A stretch of 64,000 nucleotides of DNA. Origin: Acidovorax sp. GTDB taxonomy: Bacteria > Pseudomonadota > Gammaproteobacteria > Burkholderiales > Burkholderiaceae_C. Each line of letters starts with the position of its first letter. Within the stretch, counting starts at the first letter, position 1. The position numbers and the translations under genes were made by a program. The notes below the pieces were generated by a model. That model saw only the letters and a list, made by a program, of their open reading frames with translations, had not been told where the DNA came from and did no database searches. Positions 46,054-54,951 of the stretch are shown here, piece by piece. The stretch is from positions 1 to 64,000 of the forward strand of contig NZ_JAJTBB010000065.1 of NCBI RefSeq assembly GCF_021287135.1, read 5' to 3'.

Positions 46054-47676
46054 ATGTCCCTGTCTTCTGCTCCACGCAGCCCGCTGCCTCTGCTTCGCCG
46101 CCGCACCGTGTTGGCGGCCGCCCTGGGCGCTGCGGCGGCCGGCCCGCTGGGCCTGGTCCGTGCCGCCACTCCGCCGGGCACAAGCCTCTGGAACCCGGCC
46201 GACGAGCCCACCCTCACCCGCCTGCTGGACCGCGTGACCTGGGGCTGCACCGCCCAGGGCGCGCAGGCGCTGGCCCCGCAGGGCGCCGCCGCCTACCTCG
46301 CGGCCCAGCTGCGTCCACCGCCCGCCGCGGCACTGCCGCGCCCCGCGCAGGCCCGCATCGACGCCATGGCCATCACCCGCGTGCCTGCCGAAGCGCTGGC
46401 GCGGGACATGGAAGACCGCCACCGCGCTGCCAAGGCCCTGCCCACCGAAGACGGGCGCAAGGCCGCGCTCAAGGCCTGGCAGCAGGACCTGCGCGCCCTG
46501 CAGCAGGAGGCCGCCGAGCGCTTCGTGCTGCGCGCCGTGTATTCGCCCACCCCACTGCGCGAGAAGATGACGTGGTTCTGGATGAACCACTTCAGCATTT
46601 TTGCGGGCAAGGGCGGCCTGCGGGCGCTGGTGGGCGACTATGAGGAGCGCGCCATCCGTCCCCATGCCCTCGGGCGCTTTCGGGACCTGCTGGGCGCCAC
46701 GGTGCGCCACCCGGCCATGCTGCGCTACCTGGACAACGCGCAGAACGCGGCCGGCCGCATCAACGAAAACTACGCCCGCGAACTGATGGAGCTGCACACG
46801 CTGGGCGTGGACGGCGGCTACAGCCAGCAGGACGTGCAGGAGCTGGCGCGCGTGCTGACGGGCGTGGGCGTGTCGCTGCGGCCCGCGGGCGAAGAGCCCC
46901 CGCGCATGAAGCCCGCGCTGCGCCCGCACTACGTGCGCGAAGGGCTCTTCGAGTTCAACCCCGCCCGCCACGACTGGGAGCCCAAGAAGTTGCTGGGCCA
47001 GCCCCTTGCGGCCCAGGGCCTGGCCGAGGTGGACGAGGCGCTGGACCGCTTGGCGCGCGCACCCGCCACGGCGCGCTTCATCACGCGCAAGATCGCCCTC
47101 TTCCTGGTGGGCGACCAGCCGCCGCCAGAGCTGCTCCAGGCCCTGGCCCGCAGCTTCGAGCGCAGCGATGGCGACATTGCCGCCGTGCTGCAGACGCTGT
47201 TCGATGCGCCCGCCTTCCGCGCATCGCTGGGCCGGCGCCTGCGCGACCCGGTGCACTATGTGCTGGCGGGCCTGCGGCTGGCCCATGGCGACACCGTGCT
47301 GCCCAGCGCCGAGCCGGCCCTTGCCTGGCTGCAGCGCCTGGCCGAGCCGCTGTACGGCCGCGCCACGCCCGACGGTTATCCGCTGGACTCCACGGCATGG
47401 ACGGGCTCGGGCCAGATGGCCGCGCGCTTTGAGGTCGCGCGGGCCTTGGGCGCTGGCGCCGCAGAAGCCATCAAAGGCCCTGCGGCACGCGAGGACCGGG
47501 CCGACGGCGATGCCGCCGCACCGCCGCGCACACCGCCGGCCCTGGCGCAAAGCGCCTATGTGCGGGCGCTGGAGCCCACCTGGTCCACCGCCACGCGCAA
47601 TGCGCTGGCCCAGGCGGCGTCGCCACGCGAATGGAACCTGCTGTTCCTCGCCTCCCCCGAATTCATGCACGGCTGA
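46054..47676 (+). CDS. DUF1800 protein with Tat-like signal
   Basis: The 540-residue protein has an N-terminal LLRRRTVLAAALGAAAAGPL signal of Tat character ending at VRA (about residue 37), then the DUF1800 domain: LLDRVTWGCT, REKMTWFWMNHFSIF, YARELMELHTLGVDGGYSQQ, DVQELARVLTGVGV and ATARFITRKIALFLVGDQPP. DUF1800 genes almost always precede a DUF1501 gene, as here. The pair is secreted and of undefined function. Confidence 0.9.
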   Translation: MSLSSAPRSPLPLLRRRTVLAAALGAAAAGPLGLVRAATPPGTSLWNPADEPTLTRLLDRVTWGCTAQGAQALAPQGAAAYLAAQLRPPPAAALPRPAQARIDAMAITRVPAEALARDMEDRHRAAKALPTEDGRKAALKAWQQDLRALQQEAAERFVLRAVYSPTPLREKMTWFWMNHFSIFAGKGGLRALVGDYEERAIRPHALGRFRDLLGATVRHPAMLRYLDNAQNAAGRINENYARELMELHTLGVDGGYSQQDVQELARVLTGVGVSLRPAGEEPPRMKPALRPHYVREGLFEFNPARHDWEPKKLLGQPLAAQGLAEVDEALDRLARAPATARFITRKIALFLVGDQPPPELLQALARSFERSDGDIAAVLQTLFDAPAFRASLGRRLRDPVHYVLAGLRLAHGDTVLPSAEPALAWLQRLAEPLYGRATPDGYPLDSTAWTGSGQMAARFEVARALGAGAAEAIKGPAAREDRADGDAAAPPRTPPALAQSAYVRALEPTWSTATRNALAQAASPREWNLLFLASPEFMHG

Positions 47677-47692
47677 GGAAAAGATGGCGTGC

Positions 47693-47815
47693 ATCCCCCT
47701 GAGTCGCTTCGCGCCTTCCCCCTTCTCTCGATCCGCTGCGCGGCTCGGGAAGGAAGACGCAGCCCGTGCGGCGGGGCGGCCCTTGCACGGCTGCCCTGGC
47801 TTCGGCCGCGCAAGC
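47693..47815. repeat. Second copy of the CCTTCCCCCTTCTCTCG intergenic repeat
   Basis: CATCCCCCTG, CGCGCCTTCCCCCTTCTCTC, CGGGAAGG and GGGCGGCCCTTGCACGG follow the same order as the copy at 8829-8970. It fills the gap between the DUF1800 and DUF1501 genes and could attenuate transcription between them. Confidence 0.65.
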
Positions 47816-47867
47816 TCATGCGCAGCAAGCGATGGTGCGTACTGACGCTTATTGAAAGGACAGATCC

Positions 47868-49079
47868 ATGCTGCACAGGCGGAAACTTCTCCAAGCCCTG
47901 GCCGCCAGCGCGCTGGGCGTTCACCGCACGGGCCTGCTGGCCGCGCCGCGCACGCAGGACGCGCGCTTTCTGCTGGTCTTTCTGCGCGGCGGCTACGACT
48001 GCGCCAGCCTGCTGGTGCCCACGGCCAGCAGCTACTACTACGAGACGCGCCCCAACATCGCCATCGCCCGGCCGGGGCAGGAAGGCGGTGCGCTGCCGTT
48101 CACGGCGGACTGGGGGCTGCACCCCGTGCTCGCGGAATCGATGTTGCCGCTCTACCAGAAGCGCCAGCTGGCCTTTGTGCCGTTCGCGGGCACGGACGAT
48201 CTCTCGCGCAGCCATTTCGATACGCAGGACAGCATGGAGCTGGGCCAGCCCCTGGGCGGGCGGCGCGACTACCGATCGGGCTTTCTGAACCGGCTGGTGG
48301 CCGAGCTGGGCCGCGCCGACGCCACACCGCCGCACGTGCAGCCCATCGCCTTCACCAGCACGCTTCCCCTGGTGCTGCGGGGCACGGTGGAAGTGCCCAA
48401 CACGCTGCTGGGCGCGGCGGCGGGCCGCGGCGGCGTGGATGCGCGGCAGGCGCAGCTCATCGAGTCGATGTACCAGGGCACACCGCTGGCCGCACCGGTG
48501 GCCGAGGGCTTTGCCACGCGCGAGGAGGTGGCGCGCACCATGCAAGGCGAGATGGAGGCCGCGAGCCGCAACGCGCTCTCCACCCAGGGCTTTGAAGGCA
48601 CGGCCCGGCGCATGGCACGACTGATGCAAACCCGCTACCAGCTGGGCTTTGTGGACGTGGGCGGCTGGGACACGCACGTGGGCCAGGGCGCGGCCACCGG
48701 CGCGCTGGCCAACCGCCTGGACGAACTGGGCCGGGGCCTGGCCGGCTTTGCCGACGAGATGGGGCCGGCCTGGAAGTCCACCGTGGCCGTGGTGGTGAGC
48801 GAGTTCGGCCGCACCTTCCGCGAGAACGGCAACCGCGGCACGGACCACGGCCACGGCACGGTGTTCTGGGTGCTGGGCGGCGGCATCGACGGCGGCCGCA
48901 TCGCGGGCGAGCAGCAGGCGCTCACCGCCAGCACGCTGTTCCAGAACCGCGACTACCCCGTGCTCAACGACTACCGCAGCGTGCTGGGCGGGCTGTTTGC
49001 GCGGATGTATGGGCTCAACGCTGCCGCCGTGGCGCGGGTGTTTCCGGGGGCCAAGGCGGCGGACCTGCGGCTGGTCTAG
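47868..49079 (+). CDS. DUF1501 protein with Tat-like signal
   Basis: The 403-residue protein begins MLHRRKLLQALAASALG, a Tat-type signal, then the DUF1501 (sulfatase/alkaline-phosphatase-like) domain: LLVFLRGGYDCASLLVP, FAGTDDLSRSHFDTQDSMEL, VDVGGWDTHVGQG, VVVSEFGRTFRENGNRGTDH and GHGTVFWVLGGG, which contain the Asp/His pattern of metal-phosphatase folds. AAAGGA lies 7 bases before the ATG. It partners the DUF1800 protein; the substrate is unknown. Confidence 0.92.
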   Translation: MLHRRKLLQALAASALGVHRTGLLAAPRTQDARFLLVFLRGGYDCASLLVPTASSYYYETRPNIAIARPGQEGGALPFTADWGLHPVLAESMLPLYQKRQLAFVPFAGTDDLSRSHFDTQDSMELGQPLGGRRDYRSGFLNRLVAELGRADATPPHVQPIAFTSTLPLVLRGTVEVPNTLLGAAAGRGGVDARQAQLIESMYQGTPLAAPVAEGFATREEVARTMQGEMEAASRNALSTQGFEGTARRMARLMQTRYQLGFVDVGGWDTHVGQGAATGALANRLDELGRGLAGFADEMGPAWKSTVAVVVSEFGRTFRENGNRGTDHGHGTVFWVLGGGIDGGRIAGEQQALTASTLFQNRDYPVLNDYRSVLGGLFARMYGLNAAAVARVFPGAKAADLRLV

Positions 49080-49100
49080 CCGCCCCTTCCACCGAGCCGA

Positions 49101-49165
49101 CACTATCTTTTTAATAGCTGCCAGCGCTTATCCAACAAGCGCTAGAGGCCATTTTGACTGAAATC
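49101..49165 (+). repeat. Best-conserved 60-bp repeat copy
   Basis: It reads CACTATCTTTTTAATAGCTG, CCAGCGCTTATCCAACAAGC and GCTAGAGGCCATTTTGACTG, with an AGCGCTT/AAGCGCT hairpin. It lies between two convergent genes (DUF1501 and the DHH protein), so here it cannot act as a promoter for a downstream gene and may be a terminator. Confidence 0.85.
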
Positions 49166-49175
49166 CGCTGCAAAA

Positions 49176-50093
49176 TCAGGCGTTGAAAGTCCCCGTCAGT
49201 AGCTCCGCCAGCCGGTCCACCTTCATCTTGAAGCCACAAGCCTGCGCGTGGCCGCCGCCGCCCATGCTTTCGGCCAGGGCGATGCAGTCGAAATTGCGCT
49301 GCGACCGCAGGCCCGCCTTCACGCCCTTGTCGCCCGCGCTCCACATCAGGCCGAAGGTGCCCGTCTTGGCCGACAGGATGTCGCCCACCAGGCTGTGGAA
49401 CATGCCGGGCGCGTTCACCATCAGCCCCGCAACGCCGTTGAACACCAGCGGCTGCGCGCCTTCGGCAATGTCGGCCGCGAGCTTGCGGAATTTCTCGTCC
49501 ATGGCCGCGCCGCGCGCCATGAACCGCTCAAGCTGCTCGGGCGTGAACGCGGCGATCTCGCGCCAGCGTTCGAAGCCTTGCGCCTCCATGTCCAGCGCCG
49601 AGAGAAATGCCGCGCTCTCGGCAAACTCCCACTTCCAGATGTCGCGGTCTTCCACGTACTGCAGCAGCGCGGGCACGGGCTCGTGCGGGTGGAAGAACTC
49701 CCACGCCAGGCGCGCGCCCGACTTGGCCATGTCGAAGTGCACCACGCCGCAGCGGCAGGCAAAGCCGGTGAGCTTCTCGGCCGCGCTCTTGTGGTGGTCC
49801 AGCATCACGAGCTTGGCCGCGCGCTCGTCGAGGGCGGCCATGACCTCGTTGGAAAAGGAAAAATCAAGGATGTACACCGCCCGGCCCTGCACCGGCGGCA
49901 GGTCGTCGATGGTCGCCACGTCGCCATGGTCCAGGCCCACGTACTCGGCCCGGTCGCCGTAGTACAGCCACGCCGCCAGCGCGGCGCCAAAGCCATCAGG
50001 GCAGTTGCGGCCGTGGTAGAGGATGAGGGGCGCGGGGTCGGCCCGGTCGGGCGCCACCAGCAGCTGCAGGGGAAGGATGGTTTTTTTCGTCAT
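49176..50093 (-). CDS. DHH/DHHA1-type phosphoesterase
   Basis: The 305-residue protein has an N-terminal DHH-like region (ILYHGRNCPDGFGAALAAWL, ILDFSFSN, VMLDHHKS with Asp99-His100-His101) and a C-terminal DHHA1 motif (SMGGGGHAQACGFKM). It belongs to the RecJ/NrnA superfamily that hydrolyses phosphodiesters in short oligonucleotides or nucleotides. The Asp-His-His triad is intact. ATG at 50093. An ankyrin-repeat gene lies 47 bp upstream in the same direction. Confidence 0.87.
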   Translation of the reverse strand: MTKKTILPLQLLVAPDRADPAPLILYHGRNCPDGFGAALAAWLYYGDRAEYVGLDHGDVATIDDLPPVQGRAVYILDFSFSNEVMAALDERAAKLVMLDHHKSAAEKLTGFACRCGVVHFDMAKSGARLAWEFFHPHEPVPALLQYVEDRDIWKWEFAESAAFLSALDMEAQGFERWREIAAFTPEQLERFMARGAAMDEKFRKLAADIAEGAQPLVFNGVAGLMVNAPGMFHSLVGDILSAKTGTFGLMWSAGDKGVKAGLRSQRNFDCIALAESMGGGGHAQACGFKMKVDRLAELLTGTFNA

Positions 50094-50140
50094 GCCTGCC
50101 GATTGTCGCCGGGCAGCTTTGCGCGCGCGAACCCCAAGGT

Positions 50141-50476
50141 TTAGAGAGGCAGCCAACGCCACCAGAACGGCTTGCGCACCTCGCGCGCGCCGTGGGCCTG
50201 CAGCAGCGCCACAAACTCGGTGCGGCCGTGGCGGCGCGCGGCTTCCAGCGGCGTGAGATCGTCAAAATCCGAACGCAGCTGCGGATCGGCCCCGTGCGCC
50301 AGCAGGTAGTGGGCAATGTCGCCATGGCCGTGGACGAGGCTGGCCACCAGCGGGGTGCACAGGATCTCCGGGTGCTGGTAGTTGGGGTTGACGCCCGCGC
50401 TGATGTGGTGGCGCACCAGCGCCAGGTCGCCCGCTACCGCGGCGGCGTACATGTCCTTCCAATCTCCTGCCGACAT
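50141..50476 (-). CDS. Ankyrin-repeat protein
   Basis: The 111-residue protein has about three ankyrin repeats (DMYAAAVAGDLALVRHHISA, TPLVASLVHGHGDIAHYLLA, TPLEAARRHGRTEFVALLQA) and a basic, Trp-rich end (RKPFWWRWLPL). It is probably a small protein-interaction module of unknown partner. ATG at 50476 has GGAGG 8 bases upstream. It is divergent from truC, with about 66 bp between starts. Confidence 0.88.
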   Translation of the reverse strand: MSAGDWKDMYAAAVAGDLALVRHHISAGVNPNYQHPEILCTPLVASLVHGHGDIAHYLLAHGADPQLRSDFDDLTPLEAARRHGRTEFVALLQAHGAREVRKPFWWRWLPL

Positions 50477-50542
50477 GGCGCAGTCCTCCCGTGCGGGGGC
50501 AGTGTAGGCGTGCGGCCGTGCGGCACAATCCGCGCCTTCCCT

Positions 50543-51319
50543 ATGCCCACCACCCCGCAGGCCCTTCCCATCCTCTGGCGCGACGAGCACCTCGTCGCCG
50601 TCTACAAGCCCGCTGGCTGGCTGGTGCACCGCACCGGCCTGGATGCGGGCGAAACGCGCTTTGTGATGCAGACCCTGCGCGACCAGCTGGGGCAGCACGT
50701 GTTCCCCGTGCACCGGCTCGACAAGGGCACCTGCGGCGTGCTGGTGATGGCGCTGCACAGCGAGGCGGCACGCGCACTGTCGCAGGCGTTTGAGCACGGC
50801 GCCACGCGCAAGCGCTACCTGGCCCTGGTGCGCGGATGGGCGCCCGAGGCCACCGAGGTGGACCATGCCCTCAAGCCCGATGACGCGCGCGCCGATGCGC
50901 CCGCGCAAGACGCCCACACCCGCTTTCGCCGCCTGGCGCGGCTCACGCTGCCCGAGCCCAGCGATGGGCGCTTTGCCACCACCCGCGCCTCGCTGGTGCT
51001 GGCCGAGCCCACCACGGGCCGGCGCCACCAGATCCGGCGGCACCTCAAGCACCTGGCCCATCCGATCATCGGGGATGCCACGCATGGCAAGGGGCCGCTC
51101 AACCGCTGGTGGGCCGAACGGCTGGGGCTGCAGCGGCTGTGGCTGCATGCCTGGCAGTTGACGGTGCCGCACCCGGCCACCGGCGCCCCGTTGGTGATTG
51201 ACAGCGGGCTGGACTGGCCTGCGGCACCTGCGGGCCTGTGCGGCCCTGCCCCGGGCGCAGGGGCGGCCCCGGCGGCAGACTGGCAGCGCCTGGCGGCGCT
51301 GCTGCCCTGGCAAGACTGA
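50543..51319 (+). CDS. truC: tRNA pseudouridine synthase C (RluA family)
   Basis: The 258-residue protein is an RluA-type pseudouridine synthase. Catalytic Asp60 lies in VHRLDKGTCGVLVMAL, with KPAGWLVHRTGLD before it and RRHQIRRHLKHLAHPIIGDA, THGKGPLNRWW after it. The last block is typical of TruC, which modifies U65 of tRNA-Ile and tRNA-Asp. ATG at 50543. Confidence 0.9.
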   Translation: MPTTPQALPILWRDEHLVAVYKPAGWLVHRTGLDAGETRFVMQTLRDQLGQHVFPVHRLDKGTCGVLVMALHSEAARALSQAFEHGATRKRYLALVRGWAPEATEVDHALKPDDARADAPAQDAHTRFRRLARLTLPEPSDGRFATTRASLVLAEPTTGRRHQIRRHLKHLAHPIIGDATHGKGPLNRWWAERLGLQRLWLHAWQLTVPHPATGAPLVIDSGLDWPAAPAGLCGPAPGAGAAPAADWQRLAALLPWQD

Positions 51320-51367
51320 GCGGGCTGTCGGGCCGCACACCGCGGCGGCGCCCCTGCGCCGCTTGCG

Positions 51368-51958
51368 TCAGCCCGCCTTGGCCCCCAGGGTGCGCATGCG
51401 GGCCTTCCATTTGGCAACGCCGGCATCGCCCAGCAGTTCCACGCTGCCTACCAAGGTCTCCTGCACCGGGGCGATGCCCACGAAGCCCAGGATGTTGCGC
51501 TCCAGCGATTTCACGCTGTGGGCACGGAAGTACCAGCGGTACACCAGGGCCGGCATGCCCATGGTGACCACGACGCGCGCGCTGCGCCCGGTCAGGCCCT
51601 TGCGGCCGAACGGGTTGTTGCCTTCGGCATTGAAGGCGAACCCCGGCCGCGCCACCTGCTCCAGGAAGCCCTTGAGCAGCGCGGGCATGTCGCCCATCCA
51701 CAGCGGAAAAAACAGCACGATGTGCTGCGCCCAGCGGATCGACTCCTGCGCGGGCCGCAGCGCGGCGGGCAGCAGGCCCAGCTCCCATTCGTGCTGGCTG
51801 CGCAACAGCGCGAAGTCGATGCGCGCCACGTCCACCTCGCGCACTTCGTGCCCCGCCGCGGCGGCGCCCTCGGCATACGCCTGCGCCAGCGCGTGGCACA
51901 GGTGGGGCGCGGCGGAATCCGGGTGGCCCTGGATCAGAAGAATGCGCTGTGCAGCCAT
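51368..51958 (-). CDS. NAD(P)H:quinone oxidoreductase, flavodoxin-2 fold
   Basis: The 196-residue protein has the flavodoxin-like FMN-binding start RILLIQGHPDS, then QHIVLFFPLWMGDMPALLKG, FLEQVARPGFAF, and VVVTMGMPALVYRWYF, as in MdaB/KefF-type quinone reductases. It should be a soluble flavoprotein giving two-electron reduction of quinones. ATG at 51958; a longer frame to 52141 is not supported. Confidence 0.88.
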   Translation of the reverse strand: MAAQRILLIQGHPDSAAPHLCHALAQAYAEGAAAAGHEVREVDVARIDFALLRSQHEWELGLLPAALRPAQESIRWAQHIVLFFPLWMGDMPALLKGFLEQVARPGFAFNAEGNNPFGRKGLTGRSARVVVTMGMPALVYRWYFRAHSVKSLERNILGFVGIAPVQETLVGSVELLGDAGVAKWKARMRTLGAKAG

Positions 51959-52283
51959 GGCGGCTCCCCTCGGGCGGGCACGACAGCGGTGGACGGCAGA
52001 CCACGACGCGGTGCCTTCTGTGGACCATCCTGGCACGCGGCCGCGGGCAACGCAAGCCTGTTGCGCAAGCGCACGCGTCGGCTGCGTCCTACCCGCGCCC
52101 ACGGCGCCTGCCGCTGGACGGCGCGCCCCGCCGGGCCGCACAGTGTCAGGCCAAGCCCCCCCTGCCCCCTATCCCCCAGTTTCGCCCAGCCCATGTCCAC
52201 GGTTTGCCCTCCCCTCCCCCGCCTTTGCAGTGCCGCCTTGTCTGCGCCCCGCCGCTGCCCCAAGGTACGCAAGGTGCGCCGCC
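51959..52283. other. Gene-free divergent region
   Basis: These 325 bases separate the quinone oxidoreductase and MgtC genes. I see no credible reading frame, repeat-family copy or terminator. The right part is strongly pyrimidine-rich on the plus strand (CCCCCCCTGCCCCC and CCCTCCCCTCCCCC tracts). Confidence 0.5.
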
Positions 52284-52823
52284 ATGGCTGAGCTGTGGCA
52301 GCAGGTGGCCGACGCGGCCGCCGCCGAGTTTGCCGACGTGTCGGACGCCGCGCAGGCGACCCGCATCGTGGTGCGGCTGGCCGTGGCCGCCGTGCTGGGC
52401 GGCCTGCTGGGCTGGGAGCGCGAGCACGCGGGCAAGGCCGCGGGCGTGCGCACGCACATGCTGGTGGCCATGGGGGCCGCCTTGTTCGTGCTGGTGGCGC
52501 AGCAGGCCGGCATCCAGCCGGCGGACAACAGCCGCGTGCTGCAGGGCGTGATCGCGGGGGTGGGGTTCCTCGGGGCGGGCACCATTCTCAAGGGCGACGC
52601 CGAACACCGCGTGAAGGGCCTGACCACGGCGGCCGGCATTTGGCTGACGGCGGCCATCGGCGTGGCGGCCGGGCTGGGCCGCGAGGTCACGGCCGTGCTC
52701 AGCACCGTGCTGGCCCTGGCGGTGCTGTGGGCGATCCCCGCCGTGCAGGACCGGCTGGCGCCGGAACCTGCCGCCGCCCCGCCCTCCCCCGCAAGCGAAA
52801 GGCCCGCCCGCAAGCCGGGCTGA
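52284..52823 (+). CDS. MgtC/SapB family membrane protein
   Basis: The 179-residue protein shows the MgtC pattern: RLAVAAVLGGLLGWEREHAG, KAAGVRTHMLVAMGAALFVL, VLQGVIAGVGFLGAGTILKG and VKGLTTAAGIWLTAAIGVAA, about four to five helices, with a short cytoplasmic Pro/Ala tail in place of the longer C-terminal domain. It sits in the inner membrane. MgtC proteins modulate F-ATPase and Mg2+ adaptation in pathogens; the role of this short form is unclear. ATG at 52284. Confidence 0.93.
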   Translation: MAELWQQVADAAAAEFADVSDAAQATRIVVRLAVAAVLGGLLGWEREHAGKAAGVRTHMLVAMGAALFVLVAQQAGIQPADNSRVLQGVIAGVGFLGAGTILKGDAEHRVKGLTTAAGIWLTAAIGVAAGLGREVTAVLSTVLALAVLWAIPAVQDRLAPEPAAAPPSPASERPARKPG

Positions 52824-53025
52824 AGCCGCCACCCGGGCGGGCGGCCCGCAACCGTGGGCTACACTTTTCGGCCCTCCACCCACCCGGCACTGGCCGTGCC
52901 GCCCGTGCTGTGAACGCGCCCTCCATGCCACGCCTTTTTGTACCGCGCCCGGCGTTGTCCGGCCCTGCAGCAGGGCTGCGCGCCATCCGCCCCACAGGCA
53001 CGCGCCGCGCGGCGCAGGGCACGGC

Positions 53026-53907
53026 ATGACGGCCGCCGTCTCGGGCAACCTGCGCGGCATCCTGGCCATGGTCGCGGCCGTGGGGTGCTTCTCGCTGATG
53101 GATGCGCTGCTCAAGACCCTTTCCGGCAGCTACCCGGCCATGCAGGTGGCCGCGCTGCGCGGCTGGGGCGCGCTGCCGCTGGTGGCGCTGTACGTGCTGT
53201 GGCGGCGGCAGACGGGCGGGCTGCTCAAGGTGCGCTGGCCCCTGCACCTGCTGCGGGGCGTGCTCAACGTGGGCATGCTGGCGCTGTTCACCTGGGCCCT
53301 GCGCGAGCTGGACCTGGCCGAGGCGTACACGCTGTTCTTCATCGCACCGCTGCTCATCACGGGCCTCTCGACCGTGGTGCTGCGGGAAAAGGTGCGGCGC
53401 GCGCACTGGATTGCCATCGTGCTGGGCATGGCGGGCGTGATCGTGGCCTTGCGTCCCAGCCAGGACGCCTTCTTCACGCTGGGGGCCCTGGCCGTTCTGT
53501 CGGCCGCCGGATGCTACGCCGTCTCCGCCATCACCGGCCGCGTGCTCACGCGCACCGATTCCAGCGCCAGCCTGGTCTTCTGGACCACCACGCTGCTGGC
53601 CGTGGGTGCGCTGGCATTGGCCTGGCCCCGGTGGCAGCCCGTGCAGCCGGCGCACTGGCATCTGGTGGCGGGGCTGGCGTTCACCGGCTTCCTGGGGCAA
53701 CTGGCGATCACGGAAGCCTTCCGCCACGGGCAGGCCTCGGTGGTCGCGCCGTTCGAGTACACCGCGCTGGCCTGGGGCATGGGCCTGGACTGGGTGCTGT
53801 GGCAGGCCGTCCCCGGCTACGCCACCCTGCTGGGCGGCGCCATCATCATCGGCAGCGGGCTCTATCTGGTGCGGCAGGAACGGGCCCAGGCCGTGCTGCC
53901 GCCCTGA
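53026..53907 (+). CDS. EamA/DMT-family transporter
   Basis: The 293-residue inner-membrane protein has ten hydrophobic segments in two EamA repeats (LRGILAMVAAVGCFSLMDAL and ALAVLSAAGCYAVSAITGRV begin the two halves; ALRELDLAEAYTLFFIAPLL and FRHGQASVVAPFEYTALAW fill equivalent positions). It is a drug/metabolite-type exporter of unknown substrate. ATG at 53026. Confidence 0.92.
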   Translation: MTAAVSGNLRGILAMVAAVGCFSLMDALLKTLSGSYPAMQVAALRGWGALPLVALYVLWRRQTGGLLKVRWPLHLLRGVLNVGMLALFTWALRELDLAEAYTLFFIAPLLITGLSTVVLREKVRRAHWIAIVLGMAGVIVALRPSQDAFFTLGALAVLSAAGCYAVSAITGRVLTRTDSSASLVFWTTTLLAVGALALAWPRWQPVQPAHWHLVAGLAFTGFLGQLAITEAFRHGQASVVAPFEYTALAWGMGLDWVLWQAVPGYATLLGGAIIIGSGLYLVRQERAQAVLPP

Positions 53908-53908
53908 G

Positions 53909-53940
53909 CACGTGTTGGCGATCTGTCAGGGGAAGATCGC
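53909..53940 (+). repeat. Solo end related to the MITE-like element
   Basis: CACGTGTTGGCGATCTGTCA followed by GGGGAAGATCGC resembles the left terminal repeat at 43532-43565. No matching right end was found downstream, so this is a remnant or solo end directly after the EamA stop codon. Confidence 0.5.
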
Positions 53941-54040
53941 CCGCCAGCGACTGCGGCCCGGTCTGACAGCGGGCCGCACGCGCGGCCCTTCCAATGGAGG
54001 CATCCGAACCACAGCGGCCCGGCCGCCCAGGAGACTTCCC

Positions 54041-54256
54041 ATGACCCAGCACGCCACCATCACCGGCAAGGTAACCTACACACCCGGCGACGGCGCCCCC
54101 ATCGCCATTCCGCAAGGCCCGGTGGAGATCACGCCCGCCAAGGACAGCACCACGCTGAGCTGGACGGCGGACAATGACGCGGCAGGCTCGGCCGCCATTC
54201 CGCACGACCAGTTCGACCAGTACGTCCGCGAAGGCAAGATCCGGATGGACCGGTAA
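54041..54256 (+). CDS. Small hypothetical protein
   Basis: The 71-residue protein (MTQHATITGKVTYTPGDG at the start, HDQFDQYVREGKIRMDR at the end) has CAGGAG placed 9 bases before the ATG. It has no signal or membrane segment and looks like a small beta-strand domain. I do not recognise the family. Confidence 0.7.
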   Translation: MTQHATITGKVTYTPGDGAPIAIPQGPVEITPAKDSTTLSWTADNDAAGSAAIPHDQFDQYVREGKIRMDR

Positions 54257-54305
54257 GCGACCGGCGCCACCCCGGGCGGTTGGAGTGCGGCGTGCTCCGC
54301 AAGCA

Positions 54306-54373
54306 TACCGATTGCTACAATTTCGATAGCTGCTAGCGCCCACCCACCGGGCGCTAGAGCCCATTTTCACCCC
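54306..54373 (+). repeat. 60-bp repeat copy upstream of the DUF924 gene
   Basis: It reads CCGATTGCTACAATTTCGAT, AGCTGCTAGCGCCCACCCAC and CGGGCGCTAGAGCCCATTTT, with a CTAGCGCCC/GGGCGCTAG hairpin. It ends about 11 bp before the ATG at 54384, so any Shine-Dalgarno would have to lie within or right after the repeat. Confidence 0.85.
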
Positions 54374-54383
54374 AAACGCTCGC

Positions 54384-54923
54384 ATGCACACCGACGACAT
54401 CCTTCGCTTCTGGTTCGAAGAACTCCGCCCCGCCCAGCACTTTGCGACGGATGCAGCACTGGACGAGGCCATCCGCACCCGGTTTGGCCCCACCTGGGAC
54501 GCCGCCTGCCGCTGCGAGCTGTGGGCCTGGCGCGCCACGCCGCAGGGGCGGCTGGCCGAAATCCTGGTGCTGGACCAGTTCTCCCGCAACATCCACCGCG
54601 GCACACCCATGGCGTTCGCGCAGGACGCGCTGGCCCTGGCGCTGGCGCAGGAACTGGTGGCGGGCCAGCACGACCGCGCCCTGCCCCCGGCGCAGCGGGC
54701 GTTTGCGTACATGCCCTACATGCACAGCGAATCGCTGGCCATCCATGAAGTAGCCATGGCCCTGTTTAACCAACCGGGGCTGGAGAACAACCTGGCCTTC
54801 GAGGTGCGGCACCGCGACATCCTGGTGCGCTTCGGACGCTACCCGCACCGCAACGCGGTGCTCGGCCGCAACTCCACCGACGAGGAGCGGGCCTTTCTGG
54901 CGCAGCCTGGCTCGTCGTTCTGA
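54384..54923 (+). CDS. DUF924 family protein
   Basis: The 179-residue protein matches DUF924 as I know it: DDILRFWFEELRPAQHF, RLAEILVLDQFSRNIHRGTP, AQRAFAYMPYMHSESLAIHE and VRFGRYPHRNAVLGRNSTDE. It is an all-helical cytoplasmic protein of unknown biochemical role, widespread in proteobacteria. A 60-bp repeat copy supplies its leader. Confidence 0.92.
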   Translation: MHTDDILRFWFEELRPAQHFATDAALDEAIRTRFGPTWDAACRCELWAWRATPQGRLAEILVLDQFSRNIHRGTPMAFAQDALALALAQELVAGQHDRALPPAQRAFAYMPYMHSESLAIHEVAMALFNQPGLENNLAFEVRHRDILVRFGRYPHRNAVLGRNSTDEERAFLAQPGSSF

Positions 54924-54951
54924 CGGCAGGCCCCGGAACGCGGCCGCGGCC

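Noticed and set aside
45865..47694. 609-codon leftward frame opposite DUF1800
   Set aside because: The plus-strand gene has a recognised domain and Tat-like signal; the antisense frame has none.
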